Assembly (NCBI GenBank): GCA_009763385.1
Contig: CM019826.1
Span: 96,580,848-96,644,847 of the forward strand
Direction: 5' to 3'
Origin: Coix lacryma-jobi var. lacryma-jobi
Lineage: Eukaryota; Streptophyta; Magnoliopsida; Poales; Poaceae
Length of the DNA: 64,000 bases
Numbering within the stretch: the stretch's first letter is position 1; each line of letters begins with the position of its first letter. Shown piece by piece: positions 22,572-33,572 of this stretch. The notes under the pieces were generated by a model. The model ran no database searches. It was not told where the DNA came from and saw only the letters and a program-made list of their open reading frames with translations. The position numbers and the translations under genes are program-made.

Positions 22572-23247
22572 CCGTCACCACGGTTGCATACAGATTCGGA
22601 TTCAGGCGCTTCAGGACTTGTTGGAAAGCTTATCTAGTCTACTTTCATATGAATCAAGTCCCATATCAATAACTGTTAGGCAGCAGCGGCAATGGTCCAA
22701 TTACTGTCGACAGGTCTTGCTGTCCAGGGTGCTGCGTCACCTCATTTTGGGCTGATGGCCCATGTATCAAGTTGGGTCCATTAGGGACGCGTCCTAGGGT
22801 TGGAGGACGACCCCAACACCCCTTTGCTCGTCCTTCCATCTACTTATATCCCTCTAGACCCACCATGGTCGGGTTGGGTTTTGTTTAGATCAAGTTTAGC
22901 CTTCGCTACTTGCTTGTAGGCGCGCGTGCTGGATCAGCCGTCCGTATCCTTGTCTTCGGAACCCCATTGTTGATTAAGATTTAGTTTGAAACCTTCAATT
23001 TCATCTTGCAATTCAGTGCTTGTTTCCTCGTTCTTGCTAGTTCTTCGATTGCTTGCAGGACGGGAGCCCTTGGGGCTGGTTGTCGCGCTCCACAAGATCA
23101 TGACGGCTATTGGATGTGGTGTATCGGTTGCTAAGGCGCGGTCTTGAGGTTTGTAGTTGGGCCGTGAACGTCATCTCCATCCACCAATCGAGTTATCCCC
23201 CGTTTCTCATCGAAAGATCGGGCAAAAACCCTAGCGGGTTCGCATCA
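22331..23247 (+). repeat. 3' LTR of CRM copy 2
   Basis: The LTR is 917 bp from TGATG to CATCA. It carries the last 240 bp of pol. One extra A at 23248 separates it from the ACATG target duplication. Confidence 0.92.
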
Positions 23248-23248
23248 A

Positions 23249-23983
23249 ACATGGCTATGCAAAAGTATATAAAAAAAAAGAGGGACACATGAAGGTCCCA
23301 AAGAAAAAAAAGAGAAAAATGGGCAAGTGCCCATAGTAGAATTAGGGGTATATTCAATACCCACAAAAAAATTATGATGAGCACATGAAGGCTCATGCTT
23401 AGAAAAAAATAAGAAAGATAGCCATGTATCAAGGTAATAAGTTATAGAGAGATATCATATCCATGCAAGGAGTATTTTTCATATCATAGTCCACACACAT
23501 GCACATCTTGATCTAAGAGTATGACACTTCTCTCCTGATCCTCGATTTGACTTTAAAATATATGCAATACAAGTATGCAATCATGTTTATCCCTATCAAG
23601 CTCCACATAAGCCTTTTAGAAGTAGAAAGAACAAAAGAAGGCAAAACTCTGCTATGCCTTGGCGAGGAACCATACACCAATGAGAGATTTAAGAGCAACA
23701 CTGGAGGAGTATAAAAGTGAACTATGCCTTTCTTGATAAAACCATGAAAAACTCCAAGTTGCTAAGATGTGAATCAGGGAAGATAACTTTGCTTCGAGAG
23801 CTATTCCACTTTTCAACATCCCAAGGAAACATGTTAGACAAACACCACATATCCCACCTGTGTAAGGAATGATTTGGAATAATCTTTATAATAGTTGTAT
23901 ATCTCAGGAATGTTATGCTCGTGTTTACTTTTATCTCTAGAGCTTTACTCGAGGACGAGCAAACAGGTAAGTGTGGGGTAGTT
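23249..23983 (+). other. Continuation of right Athila-like internal region, non-coding
   Basis: This stretch resumes the sequence interrupted at 15691 and is colinear with 6673-7407. It ends with TAAGTGTGGGGTAG, a slightly decayed polypurine tract, before the LTR at 23984. No gene is visible. Confidence 0.8.
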
Positions 23984-24733
23984 TGTTGGCGGTCCTTAAC
24001 TCATACTCTATAACCGCCAAGACTCACATAAAACCAACACCAATCATAGACTTAGGGCTTACAACTAACTATTTCCACAAATTTTGGTGTTTGATCACTT
24101 GCAGTAGGGTATCTACGTAAACGACTACATTCGGGCTTCAACATATGCAAAATACCACATGTAAATGTACTCGATATGAGCCCAAGGGGGAATAGGCCCA
24201 ATACTAGGCAAATCAGGGCCCTGTCGAGAGGATAAAAAGGCCAAGACCCAAATCAAACGAACTCCAAATGAGCCCAAACTTTGCAGGACCGATCTAGAGG
24301 CCCAAAAGAGGCAACCCACCAAAGATGGGCTGATTTGGGCCAGTCGGGGGCACCCCTAGTGCGGCTGCACCGTGAGTGAGGCGGTTCCCGGCCGTCTTTG
24401 GCAGGTGAACTCCCACCGCCTTTGCAATGACGGTTCATGTGGTTATCGTCCAGGTGCAGCGCATCTTGAAGGCGGTTTGAGGTCGGTTTGGTATTTCCAA
24501 AGGAGGAAGAGAGGACCTCCATTCCCCCAAGGCACCTCCATCTATAAAAGGAGGCTTCCATCCTTCTCACAATTCATCCAAGAGCTCATCAACACATATC
24601 TCAAGAGGGATCCATGGAAGAAGGAGTAGTGCCTCATATGTCTTAGCTCTAGTAGCTAACTAGAATAGGGAGCGAGTGAGTGCGAGTCGGAGAAGTACCG
24701 GAGTTGTCGGCTACCTCTGCGCAAGGAACACCG
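23984..24733 (+). repeat. Right Athila-like LTR, truncated by a Tat element
   Basis: It begins TGTTGGCGGTCC and matches 7408 onward, including the TATA region (24542-24550). It breaks off at 24733 after GGAACACCG, where a new LTR begins. The matching site in the other copy continues GAGATCGCC. The rest of this LTR is not in the window. Confidence 0.85.
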
Positions 24734-26381
24734 TGTTTACAACAGATTTTGGGTCGAAAAGATTATTGTTTTGTAGGCACAAACGACTGATTTGTTAATG
24801 AAGAAATCAGCCAGAAAAATAAAAGAGACCTGTTTGGACCCGGACACGACCAAAAGTTTATGTGGACCAGACGTGACAGACTTTGAAGAGTTGTTGGTTT
24901 CGGATGAAGAGTTCGAGTCTGGGTCGTCTTTTGTTTTATATTTATGTATCCTAGTCGTGTTAGCATAGGAGTCTACCGGGTTATAAATAGCTAGGAACCT
25001 GATTTTTTGAAAAAAAATAATCAATGAATCAACACTTCGGCCACCGGCCAAAACCCTAGGAGTAGGAGTAAGGTAGAACTCGGCGGAACCTTCAACCAGG
25101 CAGGGCTGCATCGGCTCGACCGACCTCCGGTTTGCTTGTAAGTTTCACCAATGGCTCGTGTCATTGTTCAATAAGGCTGTATTTGGCATCGACCAAACTC
25201 TTATTAAGCTATGACATTGCTAGTTATCGGTCTAAGTTCATCTTTTGTAAGACTGTCTTGACTCTGATCAATCTCTTGCTTTAGTCGATCTTGACTAGTT
25301 ATCGGCTCTATTGATTTTAGCAAGTCAATAGATTCATCAAGTTATCGATGTTGTTTATGCTTCAATGATTTTCTTTAAGTTTAAACAATATCTTGCCCAA
25401 TCAAGATTGACAGAGTAGCTTAAGCTTAAAAGTTGTTTAGTTTTGGCTATCCAAAGGCTTTATACGCTTACACCAAAGAAAATAGCCGATCTAAGCCTCT
25501 CATTGACTATTTTGTCAATCTCGATTGTTACATGTTGTGCGTTCGAGATATCCGATAAAACCGTGGTTTGATCTAAGAATAAATAGATTTGATCTAACAT
25601 GTTTATTACGGCTGTATTTCCGAACCCCACTGATATATATGATAGATTAGATTTGTTTGATCTTAAGTCAAATCATGGTCTTGACGGATAGATCTTGTTC
25701 GTGCTTCATGGACCCTGTATCGGCTAAAATAGTCGATCCAATTATGCTTCCTTCATAATGTGTACTTTTAAGTGGTCTGGGATCAATGGATTTACTCGTT
25801 GCATCAGACGTGATCTAGTTTGGTCATCATTTTGGCTGTATGGAGACACCCCACTGTTGATGTTCAAATTATTTTATCGATCTATTTGTTATTATGGCTG
25901 CATGGAAACACTCCACTGTTAACAAATAGAACTGCCTATGCAATTAGTCGATTCGTTGATTTCATGTCATTTAAATGTACACATAGATCTTTACTCTCTT
26001 CACGTGTCTAAGCTTATCGGCTGTTTTCTTGCTCTAAGTGTTTCTTTACATATACAATAGTCGTTTCGCTTTATATCTTTATCAATGCTTTCATGTAATC
26101 TTTTGGGAGTTGACTTTGTAGTCAATATCCTACAAATGGCTATATCAGAGCTGCATAATTTAGAACTGTCTGGCACCAAACCGGCAGGTTCCATAATTTA
26201 ACATCATTTTCTTCTCCTTGTTAATTACAGGTCCAATTGACTGGCACGTCCGAGGTCACTCTCACCTAGATTCGGCACCGCCACCTTTTGAAGGTCCAGG
26301 AGGTCAAGATCTTACTCCGCACGACCTCTGAGGACCGTGTTCGAGTGTGTTGGCGCTTTCGACCAGATTTTCATGCCAACA
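24734..26381 (+). repeat. 5' LTR of Tat-lineage element
   Basis: It begins TGTTTACAAC at the break in the Athila-like LTR and ends near GCCAACA about 8 bases before the primer site, giving about 1648 bp. The exact right boundary is uncertain because the 3' LTR is not in the window. A TATA box, TTATAAATAG, lies at 24981-24990. The remainder is AT-rich with many ATCGGCT-type words and has no gene. Confidence 0.75.
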
Positions 26382-26389
26382 CATTCTTT

Positions 26390-26407
26390 TGGCACGCCCG
26401 GTGGGAC
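26390..26407 (+). other. Primer binding site of Tat-lineage element
   Basis: TGGCACGCCCGGTGGGAC follows the LTR. Its form (TGG then a GC-rich acceptor-stem complement) fits a PBS; I do not assign the tRNA with confidence. Confidence 0.65.
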
Positions 26408-26421
26408 ACAGTCGTCTGATC

Positions 26422-29400
26422 ATGACATTCGGCAATGATGAAGTGCTGAACGTGACAATGGAGGAACTTCCAGATGAAGTCTGACGCTTAATAGAACAAA
26501 CTATTGAGCAATATCGGGATATGCGTTTGCTTAGCTTCAGCAAAACCAAAGATAAAAAGATCATTCAGAAAACTCATCTTCCAAGGGTGATTCTAGAGGG
26601 ACATGAAGATCCAATGATCCAGATTCAACACAATGTCATGCAAGAAGTGATCAGCAAAGCAATGTCTACTACTCTGATGAATCACAATGAAACATTCCTC
26701 AACAGCCTTTCAAATGCCATTAAAGAAGCTTTCAACTTGAGTAACGACAGGAGAGGCCTGACATATTCAGTTCAGAACAATCAAGGAGCTAGAACTTTTA
26801 GGAGTCCACAAATGAATGGTCCCAATGGAAATGGAAATCAGATGATAGTTAGCCCTGGGGGCATGACACTGCAGCCAATGCAACAGCCGAATATGAGTAA
26901 TAACATATACTCATCGGCTACAAAAATAGCTCCCCGTGCAAGGAGGATTACCAGGGATTTCAATGCACCACCGTATCAAGGGAACGTAGTACCTAGTGAT
27001 ATTCCTCCCGAATATCACTATGTATCGGATTTTTATACTTTGGATGCTCACGAAAATCCAGGGTATCAAAACAATACTTTCAGGGGGCAGAACATCGGCT
27101 ATCAAGGGTCGGTGAATCAAGTAGATCAGTTGATGAATCAGGTTACTGACATGGTTCAAAAGCACTTTGGTTTGACGCCAAAATCTACATTGACTGGCTA
27201 CAAGAAGCTGTATCCATAGTGGTATGATCAGGTTGTATTTCCTCCAAGATATAGAGTTCCTGATTTTACCAAATTCACAGGAATGGGCTCAGTGACAACC
27301 ATGGAGCATGTAACTCAATTCTTAGCCCAGCTTGGGGAGGTTGGTGACAAGTCAGCACTTAAAGTCTGGATGTTTCCCCTATCTCTATCTGGTTCGGCTT
27401 TTTCATGGTTTTCATCTCTACCACCCAACTCCATTCAAAGCTGGGAAGATTTGGAAGACAAGTTCCATAAATACTTTGACTCTGGAGTGTTGGAGAAAGG
27501 ACTTGTGGACTTAGTCGATACAAGGCAAGGGAATAGTGAGACTGGATGCCAATATCTTTAGTGGTTAAGAGAGATGAAGAATCAATGCTATACCTTGTCA
27601 TTATTAGATTCAGAAATAGTTACCATTGCGATTCGGGGGCTAATACCAGCCATTAGAGAAAAAAACGGCTTTGGTTGTAACAATATGGCTGATTTGGCCA
27701 AGAAGGTGGCAAGTATTGATGCTCAGAACAGGTACAATCAAGTTTTCAAGCCCAAGAAACCCTACAATGCAGAAAGTTCCTTCTTTTTACAAGATGAAGA
27801 TAATTCAAATGATGAAAGCGAAGATGAAGTAGCTATTGTTGACTGGGCTTGGAAGAACAATGAATACATGCCATGGGTGAAGGCTAAAAGTATTGAGAAA
27901 GATGTGAAATACAACTTTGATATCACTAAGGCCGATAAGATATTTGACTACTTGTTAGAAAAAGGTCAAATCAAATTGACTGGAAACCACAATATCCCAT
28001 CGGCTGAAGAGCTCAAGAATAAAAGGTACTGTAAATTTCATAACTCTGGTACTCATACTACTAACGATTGTAGAGTTTTCAGAGATATGATACAGAGAGT
28101 CATCGCCAAAGGAAGGATTGGCTTAGAAAAGGCCAAGGGTATGGGCATCAATGGCCATCCTTTTCCAGCAAACTTGGTAGCTCCTGCACCTCGAAGTGAT
28201 ATCAAAGTATTGACTTCTGACAAAGCTAAGGCAGCTGGGAAAGTCAATCCAAAGAAGCAGCTAACAGCCAAGGAGTATCAGGAGATGAAAGGAAAGGAAA
28301 ATGCTGATCAACATGATCAACCTGAAACTTCAAAGGCTGGTGAAGCAAGAAGATGTCCAACTGTTAGAATCTTATTAAACAAGTGGCAATGTCAGAAGGA
28401 AAGGGATCAAATGCAAAAAAAAAGAGATGAGCAGGAATTTCAAGAATGGCTTGAAGAGGAGGAGTATAGAAGGTCTCGAGAAGAAGAAAGGCATATCCGA
28501 GATGAAGAAAAGAATCATTGGGATTGCCCTTTTCTTCAGACATTGTTGGAATGAAGGTTTAAAGCTTCCTACTCTTTGCAATTGCCCGGAATGTAGTGAA
28601 CAATATTGAGAGTATAGGCAGTCAAGAGATAACCGCCAATCTATGCATGAAAGAATAAGATTTGAAAGGACAGATCGGAGCATAAAAAATGAAAGTGTTC
28701 ATAATCGGCTTTGAGTAAGATTAGCCGATCAAAATCGTCCTTGGCAAGAAGGACAATGGTGTCCTGGTGGTTTGACCAAAAGCCAGAAACGACGGGTTCA
28801 AAGATTGAGGAACGATGAAACTCAGAAGAAGAAGCCCAAAGTCTGGCAGGTGAAACAAATAGCCGATAAGAGAGAGTCATCGGCTAATATCTCTACTTTA
28901 TTTATGCTACCTGCTGAGTTTAGATCTTCTGATCATGAATAAGAGTCTGATGATGAAGAAGCAATTGCTCAGTGGATCTATCAGGCAGAAGGGGCCACGT
29001 TTCAAAAGCCTGAGAAACATTCTCATCTAAAGGCTTTATATTTAAAGGGGTTTGTCGATGGAAGGCCTTTGAGCAGGATGTTAGTTTATGGAGGTGCGGC
29101 TGTTAACCCGATGCCATATGCCACCTTCAGAAAGCTTGGGAAAACCGCAGAAGACTTAACTCAAACCGATATGAGGTTGACAGACTTTCCTGGCAACGTA
29201 TCGGCTACTAAAGGTGTCATATGTGTTGAGTTAACAGTTGGCAGCAAAAGTTTGTCGACTACTTTCTTCATAGTCGATGCAAAAGGATCATACAGTGTAC
29301 TTCTTGGAAGAGATTGGATTCATGCCAACTATTGTGTTCCATCAACCATGCATCAAAATGGAATCTAGTGGATCGGAGACACTGTGGAGGTGGTACAGGC

Positions 29401-29575
29401 TGATTCAACTGTTAGTATTGCCTACTCAGATCCTAATGATTGGAACTTTGACAATATGGAATGCTTCTCTGGGAAAGTTCGCGAAGGAGGTATCATCAAG
29501 ATGTTTGATGATGGCCAACAGCCGATCCATGCAGTCGGCTTTAAAAAATGTATTTGATGGATTGTCCAATCAATG
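26422..29575 (+). pseudogene. gag: Tat-type Gag-protease, multiply broken
   Basis: The frame starts MTFGNDEVLNVTMEE at 26422 and stays in one frame to about 28530 despite in-frame stops near 26482 (TGA), 27217 (TAG) and 27559 (TAG). The Gag core lies at 27240-27720 (RVPDFTKFTGMGS; LPPNSIQSWEDLEDKF). A CxxH...H...C knuckle, YCKFHNSGTHTTNDC, is near 28027. A frameshift near 28530 leads to a Cys-rich piece (CNCPECSEQY). Protease follows near 29040-29370, where the expected D-G-G reads YGG (catalytic Asp changed), followed by SVLLGRDWIH. The trace ends near 29575 (GGIIKMFDDGQQP) without any RT. Confidence 0.8.
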
Positions 29576-29720
29576 AAGATTAAAGCAAGATGGATAGAAG
29601 TTTTACATCGGCCAAGGAATTGAGAATTATTGTTTTTAAGAATAGCGATAGATCAAGGCCGATATGTTCTTAACAGTTGTTTTTGGTTTTGAACTTACAT
29701 AGAGGTTTGATCCTATTGTA

Positions 29721-29826
29721 TAGCCGATACCGGTGTATCGCCTTTAGAATAAAAATAGCCGATATGTATGTATCGTCTTTAGTACCTAAGTAATAGCCGA
29801 TACCAAGAAGGTATCACCTTTAGAAC
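29721..29826 (+). repeat. Three tandem units around TAGCCGATA...TATCGCCTTTAG
   Basis: Three diverged units of about 35-38 bp begin ATAGCCGATA near 29720, 29755 and 29793, each followed by a GTATC(G/A) word and CTTTAG. Within a unit GCCGATAC faces GTATCG, giving a short hairpin. Confidence 0.7.
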
Positions 29827-30003
29827 GTTCAGTGAAGAAATAAATCGAAGAGAAAGTCTTGGAAACTCAATAAACAACATAGAAGATGTCAAACAAAAAT
29901 ATTTAAACTTATTTAAGTCAGACGATGCAGGGACAGGCTTGTAGATGTTCAGTTTCTTCGGACACATGAGACCAGATTAACAAAGAAAACATTCAAAACA
30001 GAA

Positions 30004-30870
30004 CTAATCTAAGTGGAGCTTGTTCAGGAGATCCTCCAGGTGTGTCACCTCCGCCACGGCAAGCCCCAAAGGCTCGAACTCCTCCACCAGCTCCCTGAAG
30101 TCGTCCCTCATTCTGGTGCCGACAAAGGAGGGAGAGACTTCCCCAGAGATCTCGGCACCACTGAGCTCTGCTCCGGCCAGGATGAAGGTGGCGCCATGAC
30201 AGATGGCATGGAGGACTAACTCCCTGTTGTGCGTCCCGAAGTCTTCAAGCCGTTCCTTCAATGTCGCCTCGCGGGCGTTCACGAAGTCGGCGATTGTCGT
30301 GGCCAACCCTGGGAGCCAGTCGAGCTGGTGTTGAAGTTCTACATTCGAACAAAAGGGATTGAAGTTAGAAGATAGCTGATTTAATCAGATATAAGAACAA
30401 ATCGGCTAAATATTCAGATTAGCAGTTACTAAAAATCAACTAGAATAAATAAAAGGAGAATCGAGGTTTGGGAATGTGGTACCGGCGACCCTGGCGTCGG
30501 AGGCCTCTAGGTGCTCCAAAGTGTTGTTCAGGCAGGGGCGGAGGATTCCTAGCTCTTCTTCGGCGCGAGCGGCCCGATGGCGTTCCTCCTCTAAGAGACG
30601 CCGGGTGTTGGAATAGCCCCTGATGAAGGCCCAAGCGTCCATCCAGCGCCAATCCATGACCCGTCAGAGGTCGGCTAGGACCTTGGCCGTCCGCTAGAGG
30701 GGAAGGAGTGCAAAAAGGTTAGGGTTTTCCTCGAATAAAGAAGAAGTTTTGGAACATAAGAAGCATGATCGAAGAGAGGATTATTACCCAGGCACACGAC
30801 GACGGATTGCCGGAGGGCCGTCGACGGACTCTGACTCCTCGGCAGGGCGCTTGCCACGATCGTCCACCAT
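30004..30870 (-). pseudogene. Small antisense spliced gene of Tat element
   Basis: On the minus strand a GC-rich gene can be traced in three pieces: an ATG at 30870 (MVDDRGKRPAEESE, basic-acidic), a middle piece at about 30693-30483 (WMDAWAFIRGYS, then a Glu/Arg-rich coiled coil), and a last piece at 30338-30004 ending LLNKLHLD. The second and third pieces join in frame across a GTACCA...TTGCTCGAATGTAG-like intron (donor at 30482, acceptor after 30338). The first junction does not join cleanly, and a TGA lies in the middle piece, so it is probably dead. Function is not recognised. Confidence 0.5.
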
Positions 30871-31466
30871 TGGCTTTGGCTACTATTTGGAGAAGAGGAG
30901 CAGCCGGCGGTTGAGGAGAGCGAAGGCGAAAGAGTAAGGCGATGAATATATGGTGTGTTCGGGAAGCCGGTGTTTTGTATTTATGAGTAAATTGGAAGAG
31001 GTGAAAAGGCGTCGGTTCAAGAGAACCCTCAGATCTAGATCCTAAGGCGAATCAACTAATGAACACAAGAGTCGTTTGATGCTGATCGACTAAGCAGTGA
31101 AAGATGAAACAAATAGATGATATCGGATAAGGATAGCTGATAGAGCATCAAATGTTAACAATTAAGTAATAGGGAATGTGATGTTTACACATACAGATTA
31201 GAAGTTGAAGATTGCAGACAAATAAAGTTACATGTTTAACATAGATCTTAATGCATTTAAGGCATTCAGACGAATGGCATCTATGTCATCTATCTCCTTC
31301 TGATCTTCCTTGCTTGAACCTGGGATTGGCTTCTTCTTGGCCTTGATGTCCTGGAGCTCACCGTGGAAAAGTGGCTTTTCTGTTCGCAAAGCGCAACGGG
31401 GATTTTGTCCAGATTCTCTTTCTCCAATCTGATCTGCTCATTGACGGCCTGGAGCCTGCTCAGCAA

Positions 31467-33095
31467 CTAGTCCATTTCAGCCTCTAGAGATGACAGATTG
31501 TCGATGAAGACAGTGGAGTCTAAGTTTAGTTGATCTATGGTGTCCTTTGCAGCAACCATGCTAGAGATACAATGTTGCTCATGTTCTGGCAAGTGCACTT
31601 GAGCTTCACGTGCCCTGAGTTTGGCCTCAGCCTTGAAGAGCTTTGACCCAAGAAATTCTATGTGGGCAACAGAGGTTAAGGTTTCTTTTAGATCCTCTAG
31701 TATATCATTCTTAACCAAATCAAGGATGTCCCTGATCCCCTTTGCATCTTGCACCAAATCGGCTATGTTGACCTCCAGAAGGGGGATCAATGTTTGAAGA
31801 CGAGTCTTAACTTCTTCAGAAAGTTCTCTTGGGGATCTTCGTGCAGAGGTTTCCTCATCATCCATATAATCTTTCAAGTTGAAGGGGATGATAGGGGAAG
31901 AGGGCTTTCCTTGTTCCTGAATAGATGGGTTTGTAAATGATCATAAATAGAAAGCTGTTGGAAAAGAGAAATAGTGTTATTTGAAGCACCTGGTCAGATG
32001 GAATGATTTGAAGCTCAGGAGGAGCCGATGAAGACTCAGGAAGAGCATTTGAAAAAGATCTTTGTCGGGTTTTAGGGTTACTTATTAAAAATAAGGTCAT
32101 CGGCTAAAATTATACCTGGTTGAGGAGGTTCTTGATCGATGTCAGGAAGAGGAAGCATTTCAGATTCAGTATTTTGAATATCAGCTTGCTCCTAAGAAAT
32201 AAAGAGTCAGAAGCAAGTTAATAAGTTACAAGCTGGATAATGAAAAAGAAAGAAGAGAAGACAAGTTTTTCTTACTTCTATGATGACATCCTTGGTCAAT
32301 TGGCTGCCATCAGAAGTATCTTTCTTCTTCTTCTTGGATGTAACTTTGGTGGTTGGCTTGTCAACTTTTTGCTTCTTAGAAGAGCCAATTTCCTTTACGA
32401 ATGTACTAAGAGTTTGGTCATCTGGGATGCCAGAAGCTTTCCTCTTCATCAAGGTTTTGATAGTAGGAGCATCACAACCAATTCTTGGATTTGGACACCA
32501 TATATTGTAGTTTATTTCTGGAGGGTTCAAAGTGACCAAATCCTACAAGTATTTGCCATATGATATCAGAAAAGGACAAATGATGAGAATATAGAACTTG
32601 AAAGGAATGAAGTTATACTTCATCATTTGCTTGAAAATCTGAATTTAGTTTGAGGCAGTAAGTGGCCACAGCCTCATTAAAGAGATGAATGCTCCATTGC
32701 TGCCACCGGTTTTGGAAGGAAGATGAAGAAAAAGGTCGGCAGTTCCATTCTTTGACCATCTTCAAGGAGATAGACTGCTCCGGTTGGAAAATTTTGTTAT
32801 ATTCTAAAGCAGAGTCTACTGCTTCCCTTGGTCTAAGCTTGTCAGCAAAAAAGAGAGCTAGGGGGCACTTGACCGAAACCCATTTGCCTGGCTGCCATGA
32901 CAGGGTGGTAAAATTCATAAGACATGGGAGGTTTCTCTCTACCATGTCTGATTTCAGTAGGCAGAAGGTAGGGCTTTATCAGTTGGCATAAAATTTTCAA
33001 GCCCTCATCATCACATTCTTTCTGGAATCTGAAAGAGTACGAATTTTCAAGTTCTGCAATGTCTGGATATTGAAACCAGCCTGCTATCATTTGCC
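31467..33095 (-). pseudogene. Antisense multi-exon ORF of Tat element (plant-mobile-domain-like)
   Basis: Read from 33095 leftwards: AGWFQYPDIAELENSYSF, then after a frameshift near 32860 LFFADKLRPREAVDSAL to 32613. Further pieces follow at 32539-32270 (donor GTAAGA at its end), 32195-32112, about 32040-31990, and 31919-31467 (coiled coil LQTLIPLLEVNIADLVQDAK). Several borders carry GT and AG. Tat elements of grasses are known to carry such antisense genes between pol and the 3' LTR. Its 5' end was removed by the insertion at 33096. Confidence 0.6.
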
Positions 33096-33523
33096 TGACG
33101 GACCAGGATGTCAGAGATATCATCAGAAGATGATCACTCCGACTAATCCCGGACGGCACGGGAGATCGGAAGACTTGATACGAAGTGTACTTGGATTAGG
33201 ACTCTCGTTGTAACTTAGTCGAGTTCTTAAAGGAAGTCTTGTAATTAGAATAGGACTCCTCTGTTGTAACCGACTAGGACTCGGTCTGCGCTGTGCTTTA
33301 CCCAGATATATAAGGGGAAGTGGGCGCAGGCTCCTATCATTGAATCTTGAATCATAACACAAGGGACACGCCGCACTGGACGTAAGGTATTACGCTATTT
33401 AGCGGCCTGAACCAGTATAAATCGTTGTCCCTGTGTACTCGCCGAGTTCTACGAACGTCGATCCCCACCGAACAAATCGTCTGAGATCCCTCAAGACGAG
33501 TTGTCGGTTAACAAACACCGACA
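33096..33523 (+). repeat. 5' LTR of RIRE2-like element
   Basis: The LTR runs from TGACGGACCAGG to AACACCGACA. A TATA box, GATATATAAG, lies at 33305-33314, with the R region probably starting about 30 bp later. Confidence 0.93.
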
Positions 33524-33525
33524 GC

Positions 33526-33543
33526 TGGCGCGCTAGGTAGGGG
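33526..33543 (+). other. Primer binding site of RIRE2-like element
   Basis: TGGCGCGCTAGGTAGGGG lies two bases after the LTR. It has the form typical of RIRE2/Tat elements, for which a tRNA-Arg primer has been proposed as I remember; the tRNA identity is not shown here. Confidence 0.75.
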
Positions 33544-33572
33544 CTCTCGGTGATTCGACGATCAAGAGCTCG

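Larger units (their letters stand above)
15692..23247 (+). mobile_element. CRM-clade Ty3/gypsy chromovirus, copy 2, full structure
   Basis: Two 917-bp LTRs (TGATG...CATCA), a Met-type primer site, gag-protease, pol and a polypurine tract are all present. ACATG precedes the left LTR (15687-15691) and follows the right one at 23249-23253, with one extra A between. The paralogous stretch at 6669-6685 shows the site without the element. The two LTRs differ at roughly 4 percent of positions by eye, so the insertion is not recent. Two nonsense codons, two frameshifts and a changed RT active site make it non-functional. Confidence 0.93.
6142..24733 (+). mobile_element. Athila-like non-autonomous gypsy element in tandem form (internal-LTR-internal-LTR)
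   Basis: The 3' internal region and LTR occur twice: 6142-7407 plus LTR 7408-10990, and 15153-15691 continued at 23249-23983 plus LTR 23984-24733. The middle LTR is followed by a tRNA-Asp-type primer site and a gag remnant, so it serves as the 5' LTR of the right-hand unit and the 3' LTR of the left-hand one. No RT, RNase H or integrase is found. Later insertions are a copia element at 6141, a solo LTR at 8408-10477, CRM copy 2 at 15692-23247, and a Tat element at 24734. The Athila affinity rests on the primer site and Gag type. Confidence 0.75.
24734..33095 (+). mobile_element. Tat-lineage gypsy element lacking RT and integrase, 3' end missing
   Basis: A 5' LTR (24734-26381), a primer site and a gag-protease region are followed, after about 400 bp, by two antisense spliced genes. 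RT, RNase H and integrase are absent, so the element is a deletion derivative or a non-autonomous family. Gag with a CxxH..H..C knuckle and antisense genes downstream of pol are known traits of the Tat lineage. The right part is cut at 33095 by the RIRE2-like insertion and does not resume at 45517. Motifs AGCCGAT/ATCGGCT recur throughout. Confidence 0.75.

Noticed and set aside
25820..26011. Short ORFs inside the Tat LTR
   Set aside because: LTR sequence, low complexity, no homology recognised.
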